A stretch of DNA of 7,862 nt from Rhodospirillales bacterium. Lineage in GTDB: Bacteria; Pseudomonadota; Alphaproteobacteria; Rhodospirillales; 2-02-FULL-58-16. Both the position numbers and the translations under genes were made by a program. Positions 1 to 5,804 of the stretch are shown here, piece by piece. The notes beneath the pieces are model-generated. The model did no database searches and had not been told where the DNA came from. It worked only from the letters and a program-made list of their open reading frames with translations. Positions within the stretch are counted from its first letter, which is position 1. The number at the start of each line of letters is the position of its first letter. The stretch lies in NCBI GenBank assembly GCA_021775195.1, contig JAJFIG010000099.1, forward strand, positions 1-7,862, in the 5' to 3' direction.

Positions 1-169
1 GGTCCTCGTCCATGCCATGGCGGGGCTGGTAGCGTCCAGGGTGGACGAGTTCGATGGGCGCCATCTTGGCCAGGCGGACGCTGTCCAGCGCCGTGTAGTC
101 CGCGGTATCCTCACCCAACAGGGCCGAAAGCCCGCGGCCCAGATTGCGGCGTTTCCCCTCGCCTGCCAT
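1..169 (-). CDS. parB: Chromosome-partitioning protein ParB, N-terminal fragment
   Basis: The first 56 residues of ParB are present and the gene runs off the left edge of the window. ParB is the CTP-dependent DNA clamp that loads at parS sites, spreads along the origin region and stimulates the ParA ATPase so that sister origins separate. Visible marks are the N-terminal stretch LGRGLSALLG (residues 10-19), the usual ParA-interacting start of chromosomal ParB proteins, and PIELVHPGRYQPR (38-50), the start of the N-terminal ParB/sulfiredoxin-like domain. The CTP-binding and helix-turn-helix parts lie outside the window. The ATG at 169-167 is preceded by a strong GGGAGAGGGG ribosome binding site (178-187), 8 nt away. 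It follows the parA stop by 22 bases and is presumably cotranscribed with it. The family assignment is firm; whether the rest of the gene is intact cannot be judged. Confidence 0.93.
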   Translation of the reverse strand, partial: MAGEGKRRNLGRGLSALLGEDTADYTALDSVRLAKMAPIELVHPGRYQPRHGMDED

Positions 170-177
170 CAGTGTTT

Positions 178-187
178 CCCCTCTCCC
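178..187 (-). promoter_or_regulatory. parB ribosome binding site
   Basis: The minus-strand sequence GGGAGAGGGG lies in the 22-base gap between the parA stop and the parB ATG, with an 8-nt spacer. This is much stronger than the initiation sites of mnmG, rsmG or parA in the same cluster, and it supports the chosen parB start. Confidence 0.7.
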
Positions 188-191
188 AACA

Positions 192-1001
192 TTACGCCGG
201 CACCAGCCGCTCCCGTTTCAGGACCTCGCTCGCCAGGTGGAGATAGGCCTGGGAGCCGGCGCAGCGCATGTCGTAGACCAGCACCGGGCGTCCATGTGAC
301 GGCGCCTCGGATACCCTGACGTTACGGGGAATTACCGTCTGGTAAACCTTGTCGCCGAAGAATTCCCGGACATCGGAGGCGACCATTTCCGACAGGTTGT
401 TGCGCCGGTCGAACATGGTCAGGACGATGCCCTGGATATCGAGGGTCGGGTTGAAGGCCCGCCGCACCCGCTCGATGGTCTTGACCAGATGGCTGATGCC
501 CTCGAGGGCGAAGAACTCGCATTGCAAAGGCACCAGTACCGCCTGCGCCGCCACCAGGGCGTTGATAGTCAGCAAACCCAGCGCCGGCGGGCAGTCGATG
601 AGGATGTAGTCGTAATCCTCGGACGCCGGTGCCATCGCCTCGCGCAGGCAGTACTCCCTCCGCTCGACTCCGACCAACTCGATTTCCGCCCCCGACAGGT
701 CTACTCCCGAGGGAATGAGATGAAGCTTGGGGATCGCCGTCTCCAGGACCACATCCTGGAGCGGCACCTCGCCGATCAGCATGTGATAGGAGTTGAGGGC
801 ACGGGAGTCCCGGGGGATGCCCAGGCCCGTGCTTGCGTTCCCCTGGGGATCCAGGTCGACGATCAGAACCCGCTGGTCGACGGCAGCGAGTGCCGTCGCC
901 AGATTGATTGCCGTGGTCGTTTTTCCGACGCCGCCTTTCTGGTTGGCGATGGCGATGGTTCGCGTCCACTGACTCCGTCGGATGGCCCTGTTGTCATCCA
1001 T
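192..1001 (-). CDS. parA: Chromosome-partitioning ATPase ParA (Soj)
   Basis: A 269-residue Walker-type ATPase that binds nucleoid DNA non-specifically as an ATP dimer and is released when ParB at parS triggers hydrolysis; the resulting gradient moves the origin. The deviant Walker A motif KGGVGKTTT is at residues 22-30 and carries the signature lysine (K22) as well as K27. The Walker A' segment VLIVDLDPQGN is at 45-55, and the Walker B segment YDYILIDCPP at 130-139. Length is normal for chromosomal ParA, and there is no N-terminal helix-turn-helix extension of the plasmid type. The ATG at 1001-999 overlaps the end of rsmG by 8 bases (ATGGATGA), so translation is probably coupled. The nearest purine-rich site, GGAGG at 1017-1021, is 15 nt away, which is longer than ideal. 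parB follows after 22 bases. Confidence 0.96.
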   Translation of the reverse strand: MDDNRAIRRSQWTRTIAIANQKGGVGKTTTAINLATALAAVDQRVLIVDLDPQGNASTGLGIPRDSRALNSYHMLIGEVPLQDVVLETAIPKLHLIPSGVDLSGAEIELVGVERREYCLREAMAPASEDYDYILIDCPPALGLLTINALVAAQAVLVPLQCEFFALEGISHLVKTIERVRRAFNPTLDIQGIVLTMFDRRNNLSEMVASDVREFFGDKVYQTVIPRNVRVSEAPSHGRPVLVYDMRCAGSQAYLHLASEVLKRERLVPA

Positions 1002-1635
1002 GGCGCCGCGAAACTTCCTCCAATTTCAGGATCGCCCCAGAAGGATCCGTCAGGCTCGGGACTCGTGAGGCGTGTATCATCCAATTTTTCATGGAATCCG
1101 TCAATTCCTGTTCTGCATTTCGGCCCTTTAGAAATAGGCAATATCCATCCGCCGCCAGGTGTCTTTCGGCGTAGGTCAGGAGCCTGTCCAGGGGCGCGCA
1201 GGCGCGGGCGGTGACGATACCTGCGCCTATTGGCGCCAGGTCTTCGGTTCGGCAGTTGTGGATCATCGCGCCGGCCTCGGTCAGCCTGTTGACCTCGGCC
1301 ATGAACGCGCACTTCCGGGCGTTGCTCTCCACGACCTGAACCCGGCAGCCGCCCATGATGGCGAGCACGAGGCCGGGAAACCCGGCGCCGCTGCCGATGT
1401 CGAGGATGACGGGATCAGGGGGCTCGAGAAGGGGATGGAGCTGGGCCGAGTCGAGGATGTGGCGGCGCCAGATGTCGCCGAGGGTGCCGGGCCCGATCAG
1501 GTTCAGGGAGCGCTGCCATTTCTCCAGCAGACCCACATAGGCGGCGAGGCGGTCCAGGACGCTCGCCGGGACGCCGGTGATTTCGCGGAACTCCTCCGGG
1601 GTCAGGGGTGCGGTCCCGGCGGCTCCCTGTTTCAC
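994..1635 (-). CDS. rsmG: 16S rRNA (guanine-N7) methyltransferase RsmG (GidB)
   Basis: A 213-residue class I SAM-dependent methyltransferase. By family knowledge it methylates N7 of G527 in 16S rRNA (E. coli numbering); loss gives low-level streptomycin resistance in several bacteria. Visible motifs are WRRHILDSAQL (56-66), the SAM-binding glycine loop DIGSGAGFPG (79-88), VTARACAPL (141-149) and LKGR (169-172). Together they fit GidB rather than other methyltransferases. The start is GTG at 1635-1633, 19 bases after the mnmG stop. It has no clear Shine-Dalgarno sequence and lies inside a parS palindrome (1628-1643). The distance from this start to the RHILDS motif is close to that in E. coli RsmG, which supports it. 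The 3' end overlaps parA by 8 bases. The position between mnmG and parA is the classic gidA-gidB-parAB order. Confidence 0.95.
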   Translation of the reverse strand: MKQGAAGTAPLTPEEFREITGVPASVLDRLAAYVGLLEKWQRSLNLIGPGTLGDIWRRHILDSAQLHPLLEPPDPVILDIGSGAGFPGLVLAIMGGCRVQVVESNARKCAFMAEVNRLTEAGAMIHNCRTEDLAPIGAGIVTARACAPLDRLLTYAERHLAADGYCLFLKGRNAEQELTDSMKNWMIHASRVPSLTDPSGAILKLEEVSRRHG

Positions 1636-1643
1636 GTGAAATC
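1628..1643. other. parS: parS site 1 (ParB-binding centromere) over the rsmG start
   Basis: The sequence TGTTTCACGTGAAATC matches the conserved bacterial parS 16-mer TGTTTCACGTGAAACA at 14 of 16 positions; both mismatches are in the last two bases. The central 12-bp palindrome TTTCACGTGAAA is intact. The site spans the 3' end of the mnmG-rsmG gap and the first codons of rsmG, whose GTG start is part of the central CACGTG. It is probably the weakest of the three sites, because one outer arm is damaged. Confidence 0.8.
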
Positions 1644-1653
1644 GCCCGGCGAT
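1641..1653. repeat. Short inverted repeat in the mnmG-rsmG gap
   Basis: ATCGCC, one base, then GGCGAT form a 13-bp palindrome. It overlaps the outer edge of parS site 1 and fills most of the 19-base gap upstream of the rsmG GTG. In mRNA it could form a 5-bp GC-rich stem with a 3-nt loop, ending 5 nt before the start codon. Such a short stem in GC-rich DNA may be chance. Confidence 0.4.
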
Positions 1654-1654
1654 C

Positions 1655-3520
1655 TCAGGGACCGACGCGGGCGCCGCCCCGGCGCACGTGTCCGAGGAGC
1701 AGCGTCAGCGCCGCCGGGGTGATGCCGGGGATTCGTGATGCCGCCCCCAATGTCGCCGGGCGTGTCCCGGCCAGTTTGGCGCGGACCTCGGCCGAGAGCC
1801 CGGAGATTGCGTCCAGGTTCAGGTCGGCGGGAAGCGCCAGGGATTCGTCGCGGCGGAAGGCGGCGATATCCGCCGCCTGGCGCTCCAGGTAGGCGGAGTA
1901 GGATGCCTCGATTTCAAGCTGTTCGGCGATCAACGCGGGGATTGCTGCCAGCTGGGGCCATACCGCGGCCAGCATTCCAACTGTGATTCCCGGGTAGGTG
2001 AGTACATCCCACGCTGAGCGCCTGCTCCCGTCCATGGCCACCGTGATCCCCTTGCGGCGAAGTTCGTTGGGGCTGGCGGCGCAGGCATGGAGGGCGGACC
2101 GGGCCTCGTTCAGGGCCTTGGCCTTGGCGGTGAAAGCCTCGGCCCGGGCCCCGGTGACGCAACCGATATCCTGGCCCCGCGGGGTCAGGCGCTGGTCGGC
2201 ATTGTCGCTGCGCAGCAACAACCGGTATTCGGCCCTCGACGTGAACATCCGGTAGGGCTCGGTGGTCCCCCGGGTGACCAGGTCGTCGATCAGCACACCG
2301 ATGTAGGCCGCCGCCCGGTCGAGGACGAGGGTGCCCGTTCCCGCCGCCTTCAGGGCCGCGTTGACTCCGGCCATCAGGCCTTGCGCCGCCGCCTCCTCGT
2401 AGCCGGTGGTGCCGTTGATCTGGCCGGCCAGGAACAGTCCAGGCACCCGCCGGGTTTCCAGTGTCGGCTCGAGCTCGCGCGGGTCGACGTAGTCGTATTC
2501 GATGGCGTATCCCGGCTGGGTCATCACCGCGTTTTCCAATCCCGGGATGGTCGTCAGCATCGCCCGCTGCACCTCCTTGGGCAGGGACGTGGAGATGCCG
2601 TTGGGATAGACCGTGTGGTCGTCGAGGCCTTCGGGCTCGAGAAAGATCTGGTGCCGGCCCCGGTCGGCGAAGCGCACCACCTTGTCCTCGATGGAAGGGC
2701 AGTAGCGGGGTCCGGTGCCCGCGATCTGGCCCGAGTACAGGGGCGCCCGGTGGAGATTGTCACGGATCAGGTCGTGGGTCGCCGGGGTCGTCCCGGTAAT
2801 GTGGCAGGCCACCTGGGGCGTTCGGATCTCGTCGGTCATGAAGGAGAAGGGAACCGGAGGATCGTCCCCGGGCTGGGCCTGCAGTCCGGTAAGATCGATG
2901 GTCCGCCCGTCGAGGCGCGGCGGCGTCCCCGTCTTCAGGCGCCCGAGGGGAAAACCAAGCCGCTTGAAGGTATAGGCCAGGCCGACAGCCGGGTTATCGC
3001 CGATTCGCCCGGCGGGGATCTGGGCTTCCCCGACGTGGATCATGCCGCGGAGGAAGGTTCCCGTGGTCACCACCACCGTCGCCGCCCGGATTTCTTCGCC
3101 GCTCTCCAACCGCACCCCGGTCAGGCGTCTCCCGGCATCCAACAAAAGGTCGTCAACGGCGGCCGCCCGCAGGGTTAGTCCCGGCTGGCTTTCGAGGAGC
3201 CCCCGCATGGCCTGCCGGTAGAGGCCGCGGTCGGCCTGGGCCCGGGGACCCCGCACCGCCGGTCCCTTGCGGCGGTTGAGAATACGGAACTGGATCCCTG
3301 CCTCGTCCGCCACCCGCCCCATGAGCCCGTCGAGGGCATCGACCTCGCGCACCAACTGGCCCTTTGCCAGGCCGCCGATGGCGGGATTGCAGGACATTTC
3401 GCCGATCGTGTCGAGACGGTGGGTGAGGAGAACCGTGCGCGCGCCCATGCGGGCCGCCGCCGCGGCCGCTTCGCACCCGGCATGTCCGCCGCCGATAACG
3501 ATGACGTCGAAAGTTCCCAT
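1655..3520 (-). CDS. mnmG: tRNA uridine-5-carboxymethylaminomethyl modification enzyme MnmG (GidA)
   Basis: A 621-residue FAD enzyme (E. coli MnmG has 629) that works in a complex with MnmE to add the carboxymethylaminomethyl group at C5 of wobble U34 in a subset of tRNAs. It uses methylene-tetrahydrofolate, FAD, NADH and glycine. The N-terminal dinucleotide-binding loop GGGHAG is at 10-15. [20 protein letters not shown] is at 44-63. The first family signature [15 protein letters not shown] is at 270-284, and the second, [17 protein letters not shown], at 365-381. The two cysteines expected to be catalytic are C239 (in ACHITGT) and C274 (in YCPSIED). The helical C-terminal part that docks MnmE is present (about 540-621). 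The ATG at 3520 is fixed by an in-frame TAA four codons upstream. No Shine-Dalgarno sequence precedes it, and a promoter lies immediately upstream, suggesting a leaderless transcript. Confidence 0.97.
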   Translation of the reverse strand: MGTFDVIVIGGGHAGCEAAAAAARMGARTVLLTHRLDTIGEMSCNPAIGGLAKGQLVREVDALDGLMGRVADEAGIQFRILNRRKGPAVRGPRAQADRGLYRQAMRGLLESQPGLTLRAAAVDDLLLDAGRRLTGVRLESGEEIRAATVVVTTGTFLRGMIHVGEAQIPAGRIGDNPAVGLAYTFKRLGFPLGRLKTGTPPRLDGRTIDLTGLQAQPGDDPPVPFSFMTDEIRTPQVACHITGTTPATHDLIRDNLHRAPLYSGQIAGTGPRYCPSIEDKVVRFADRGRHQIFLEPEGLDDHTVYPNGISTSLPKEVQRAMLTTIPGLENAVMTQPGYAIEYDYVDPRELEPTLETRRVPGLFLAGQINGTTGYEEAAAQGLMAGVNAALKAAGTGTLVLDRAAAYIGVLIDDLVTRGTTEPYRMFTSRAEYRLLLRSDNADQRLTPRGQDIGCVTGARAEAFTAKAKALNEARSALHACAASPNELRRKGITVAMDGSRRSAWDVLTYPGITVGMLAAVWPQLAAIPALIAEQLEIEASYSAYLERQAADIAAFRRDESLALPADLNLDAISGLSAEVRAKLAGTRPATLGAASRIPGITPAALTLLLGHVRRGGARVGP

Positions 3521-3526
3521 TTCGGG

Positions 3527-3555
3527 AATTTAGGGGCGCCCATTCGGAGTGTCAA
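3527..3555 (-). promoter_or_regulatory. Candidate sigma-70 promoter of mnmG
   Basis: On the minus strand, TTGACA (3555-3550, a perfect -35 box), a 17-base spacer and TAAATT (3532-3527, 4 of 6 to TATAAT) lie directly upstream of mnmG. Only six bases separate the -10 box from the ATG, so +1 would fall at about 3520, the A of the start codon. It would serve mnmG-rsmG-parA-parB separately from mnmE. It lies about 72 bp from parS site 2. The call rests on consensus match alone. Confidence 0.6.
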
Positions 3556-3627
3556 ATACCACGGTGAAAATCCGGTTCTCGGGCCACTGGCGCTTAGGGT
3601 ATTTGCGGCCTCGGATTGTCTGGCCAA

Positions 3628-3643
3628 TGATTCACGTGAAACA
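3628..3643. other. parS: parS site 2 (ParB-binding centromere)
   Basis: TGATTCACGTGAAACA matches the conserved parS 16-mer at 15 of 16 positions; the single difference is T to A at the third base. It lies in the AT-richer gap between mnmE and mnmG, 48 bp centre-to-centre from parS site 3. The changed base creates a GATTC (GANTC) sequence at 3629-3633, the recognition motif of the alphaproteobacterial CcrM methyltransferase. Confidence 0.9.
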
Positions 3644-3675
3644 TTTTTGATTCTGTTTTGTTCTCTAGGACTTAG

Positions 3676-3691
3676 CGTTTCACGTGAAACA
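3676..3691. other. parS: parS site 3 (ParB-binding centromere)
   Basis: CGTTTCACGTGAAACA matches the conserved parS 16-mer at 15 of 16 positions, differing only in the outermost base, and contains the perfect 14-bp palindrome GTTTCACGTGAAAC (3677-3690). It ends directly against the mnmE stop codon (3692-3694). Of the three sites it is the most symmetric, so it is the likeliest to be the main ParB-loading site here. Confidence 0.92.
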
Positions 3692-5026
3692 TTATTTGCC
3701 GATGCAGAAGTCCCGGAAGATCACATCGAGGATATCCTCGACATCGACGCGCCCGGTAATCCGCCCCAAGGCCCGCGCCGCCAGACGCAAATCTTCCGCC
3801 GCCAGCTCCGATTCCCCGGCCCCGCCGGCCCGCCTCAGGGCCTCGCGGCAGTCCTCCAGGGCGGCCCGGTGCCGGACCCGGGTCAAGGCCGGTGATCCCG
3901 AGGGCAGACAGCGCGCCGCAACCTGATTCTCCAATTCGGCCAGCATGGCATCGATCCCGGTCCCGTCGAGAGCCGAAACCCCGAACGCCGGCCGGCCGCC
4001 GACCAGGGTGGGGGCCTCGACCGGCCCCAGGTCGATCTTGTTGATCGCCACCACCGTATCCCCATCCACCAGTTCCGCCGTATGGGCATCGACGTCCGGC
4101 CAGACCTCGCGGTCGAAAACCGCCAGCTTGAGGTCGGCGTTCGCCGCCCGCTCCCGGGCCCGGCGCACGCCCTCGCTCTCGACGGCGTCGCCGCCCGCCC
4201 GCAGGCCCGCCGTATCCGCCATAACAAGGGGATAGCCGCCGAGGTCGAGATGGACCTCGATGACGTCCCGGGTCGTGCCCGCCGTATTCGCGACAATGGC
4301 CGCGTCGCGGCGGGCCAAACGATTGAGAAGACTCGACTTTCCGGCATTGGGTGGGCCGATGATGGCAAGATAAACACCGTCGCGGAGCCTTTCGCCCCGC
4401 CTGTCGTCCCCCAAATGGCCGGTGATTTCCGCCTCCAGGGCCGAAATCTCCCCCGCCACGGCCGCCTCGAGCCCGCCCGGCAGGTCCTCGTCGGAAAAGT
4501 CGATCACCGCCTCCAGGTGGGCGAGACCATCCAGCAAACGCCCCCTCCAGCCCTCATAGAGCGCGCCCAGCTCCCCCTGCATCTGGCGCAGGGCCTGTCG
4601 CCTCTGAGCCGCCGTCTCCGCCGCCACCAGGTCGGCCAGGCCCTCGGCCGCCGTCAGGTCCATCTTGCCGTTCTCGAAGGCCCGGCGGGTAAACTCGCCC
4701 GGTTCCGCCACCCGAAGGCCCGGACACCCACCGAGGGCATCGAGCACCGAGGCGACCACCGCCCGCCCCCCGTGGAGATGCAGCTCGGCCACGTCCTCGC
4801 CAGTGAAGCTGGCCGGGGCCGGAAACCAGATCGCCAGGCCCTCATCCAGGGTATCGCCGGAAACCGGATCACCGACGGTGACCCGTGTCGCCCGCCGCGC
4901 AAGCGGTGTTCCGCCGCCTGTCAGCGCCGCCAAAGCCCCGCCCGCGCCCGGCCCGGAGACCCGGACCACCGCCAGCCCGGCCCTGCCTCCACCGCTGGCC
5001 AGGGCGAAAATAGTATCTTTTTTCAT
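3692..5026 (-). CDS. mnmE: tRNA modification GTPase MnmE (TrmE)
   Basis: A 444-residue, three-domain GTPase (E. coli MnmE has 454), partner of MnmG in wobble-uridine modification of tRNA. The N-terminal tetrahydrofolate-binding domain covers about 1-117 (TIFALA at 5-10; GEDVAELHLHGG at 76-87). The helical part carries FENGKMDLTAAEGLADLVAAET at 117-138. The GTPase domain inserted in it has G1 GPPNAGKSS (224-232), G2 TTRD (251-254), G3 DTAGLR (271-276), G4 NKID (329-332) and G5 SALDGTG (351-357). The family's terminal CIGK with its conserved cysteine is at 441-444. All key motifs are intact. The ATG at 5026 is followed by the usual MKKDTIFALA start; only a weak ribosome binding site is visible. 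It begins 37 bases after the ferredoxin gene, and its stop touches parS site 3. Confidence 0.97.
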   Translation of the reverse strand: MKKDTIFALASGGGRAGLAVVRVSGPGAGGALAALTGGGTPLARRATRVTVGDPVSGDTLDEGLAIWFPAPASFTGEDVAELHLHGGRAVVASVLDALGGCPGLRVAEPGEFTRRAFENGKMDLTAAEGLADLVAAETAAQRRQALRQMQGELGALYEGWRGRLLDGLAHLEAVIDFSDEDLPGGLEAAVAGEISALEAEITGHLGDDRRGERLRDGVYLAIIGPPNAGKSSLLNRLARRDAAIVANTAGTTRDVIEVHLDLGGYPLVMADTAGLRAGGDAVESEGVRRARERAANADLKLAVFDREVWPDVDAHTAELVDGDTVVAINKIDLGPVEAPTLVGGRPAFGVSALDGTGIDAMLAELENQVAARCLPSGSPALTRVRHRAALEDCREALRRAGGAGESELAAEDLRLAARALGRITGRVDVEDILDVIFRDFCIGK

Positions 5027-5063
5027 AAGCTTGCAGCCGGCGACCCGAGACGGTCCGCGACCC

Positions 5064-5408
5064 TTAGTCGCCGGGCTCGAGCATCAGCCGGGGCACCCGG
5101 CCGCCGCCCTTGATATGGGTTTCCAGGATCTCGTCGGCATCCTCGGCATTGGCGCAGCGGTACCACACACCCTCCGGATAGATCACCATGGTCGGGCCGT
5201 TCTCGCACCGGTCCAGGCAACCCGAGGCATTGATCCGCACCGCTTCGAGCCCCAGGGTCTTGGCCCGGGCCTTGAGGTAATTGCGCAGCTTCACCGATCC
5301 CCGCCGGCTGCATGACCCCCGGTGATGGTCCTCGGGGCGCTCGTTGACGCAGCAAAAGACATGGCAGCGGAAATAGGGGGCCGCATCCCGGGTGTCGTCG
5401 GACGCCAT
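5064..5408 (-). CDS. Thioredoxin-like [2Fe-2S] ferredoxin
   Basis: A 114-residue protein of the thioredoxin-fold (2Fe-2S) ferredoxin family, a soluble electron carrier whose partner is unknown. The four expected cluster ligands are C20 and C33 (CVNERPEDHHRGSC, spacing CX12C) and C64 and C68 (GCLDRCENGP, spacing CX3C), followed by the typical VIYPEGVWY segment (75-83). Extra cysteines occur at 15, 19 and 85. The ATG at 5408-5406 is chosen because it has an AAGGAAG ribosome binding site (5416-5422) and gives the family-like start just before FRCHVFCC. An open frame continues further upstream, but that part only overlaps the preceding gene in another frame. It starts two bases after the preceding stop (TGAGCATG), so the two genes are almost certainly one transcript. 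Whether it serves MnmE/MnmG chemistry or something unrelated cannot be told. Confidence 0.88.
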   Translation of the reverse strand: MASDDTRDAAPYFRCHVFCCVNERPEDHHRGSCSRRGSVKLRNYLKARAKTLGLEAVRINASGCLDRCENGPTMVIYPEGVWYRCANAEDADEILETHIKGGGRVPRLMLEPGD

Positions 5409-5410
5409 GC

Positions 5411-5656
5411 TCAGTCTTCCTTGGCCTCGCCCCGGCCCAGATGCGACCAGAACATCTTTTGAAGCTGCTCGAACCCCTGAATGCTTGCCGGCATCCAGGT
5501 ATTGATCAGGGTCTCCGGATCCATCGCCGCCAGGTTGGCCTTCAGGCGTTCTTCCACCTCCGCCATCATCGCGTCCTGCATGGGCTTGACGTCGGGCAGG
5601 CCGAAAAAGGCCCGCGCCTCCTCCGGCGTGCAGTCTATGTTGACTCGGATCTTCAT
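5411..5656 (-). CDS. Small DUF6489-type protein of unknown function
   Basis: An 81-residue protein that I recognise as the DUF6489 type found in alphaproteobacteria, by its start MKIRVNIDCTPEEARAFFGLPDV and a later WMPASIQGFEQLQKMFW stretch (54-70). No function is established. It has no signal peptide or membrane segment. The middle (about 25-48) is charged and probably helical, and the only cysteine is C9. The ATG at 5656 has a good GGGGAGGT ribosome binding site (5662-5669) 5 nt upstream. It is the first gene of the leftward cluster and is coupled to the ferredoxin gene with a 2-base gap. The family name is from memory of the conserved start, so the coding call is firmer than the label. Confidence 0.82.
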   Translation of the reverse strand: MKIRVNIDCTPEEARAFFGLPDVKPMQDAMMAEVEERLKANLAAMDPETLINTWMPASIQGFEQLQKMFWSHLGRGEAKED

Positions 5657-5661
5657 CCCGC

Positions 5662-5669
5662 ACCTCCCC
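5662..5669 (-). promoter_or_regulatory. Ribosome binding site of the DUF6489-type gene
   Basis: GGGGAGGT on the minus strand, 5 nt from the ATG at 5656. It is the best ribosome binding site in the window and fixes the start of this short gene. Confidence 0.7.
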
Positions 5670-5723
5670 TCGGGGCGGCAACCGCTGGCCGGCCCGGTTA
5701 ACGGTTGTATCCCGGTTTCGGGT

Positions 5724-5736
5724 GCTTAAGTTAAGC
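5724..5736. repeat. 13-bp palindrome in the divergent promoter region
   Basis: GCTTAA, a single G, then TTAAGC form a perfect inverted repeat with a one-base centre. It sits in the 148-bp gap (5657-5804) between the leftward DUF6489-type gene and the rightward DUF255 gene. It is AT-rich within GC-rich surroundings and could be an operator or part of a -10 region. No convincing -35/-10 pair was found on either strand; the best candidates match only 3 or 4 of 6 bases per box. Confidence 0.45.
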
Positions 5737-5804
5737 TACCGTGGATGCCCACGCAACGGGCCGCCGTTTCCCGAAGCCCAACACCAGCCAGCCGGACCCC
5801 TTCC

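Noticed and set aside
1685..1690. CACGTG near the end of mnmG as a parS
   Set aside because: The flanking bases do not match the TTT/AAA arms of parS, so only the 6-bp core is shared.
2087..3178. A 363-codon plus-strand open frame opposite mnmG
   Set aside because: It is antisense to motifs that are clearly MnmG, has no family-like segments, and is best explained as a codon-bias shadow.
1628..3643. Exactly 2000 bp between the centres of parS sites 1 and 2
   Set aside because: The round number is a coincidence of mnmG length; no mechanism depends on it.
3628..3660. Palindrome followed by a T-run read as a rho-independent terminator
   Set aside because: The parS palindrome has no loop and the T-run lies on the plus strand, where no gene ends. 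On the strand of mnmE no T-run follows the palindromes.
5409..5681. N-terminal extension of the ferredoxin (205-residue version starting at 5681)
   Set aside because: The added part overlaps the whole DUF6489-type gene in another frame, is glycine/arginine-rich low-complexity sequence, and the ATG at 5408 has its own ribosome binding site.
5745..5804. Upstream start for the DUF255 protein at 5745
   Set aside because: It adds 20 residues rich in Ser, Pro, Thr and Arg that do not resemble the family start. The 5805 ATG gives the usual start, although the upstream ATG cannot be fully excluded.
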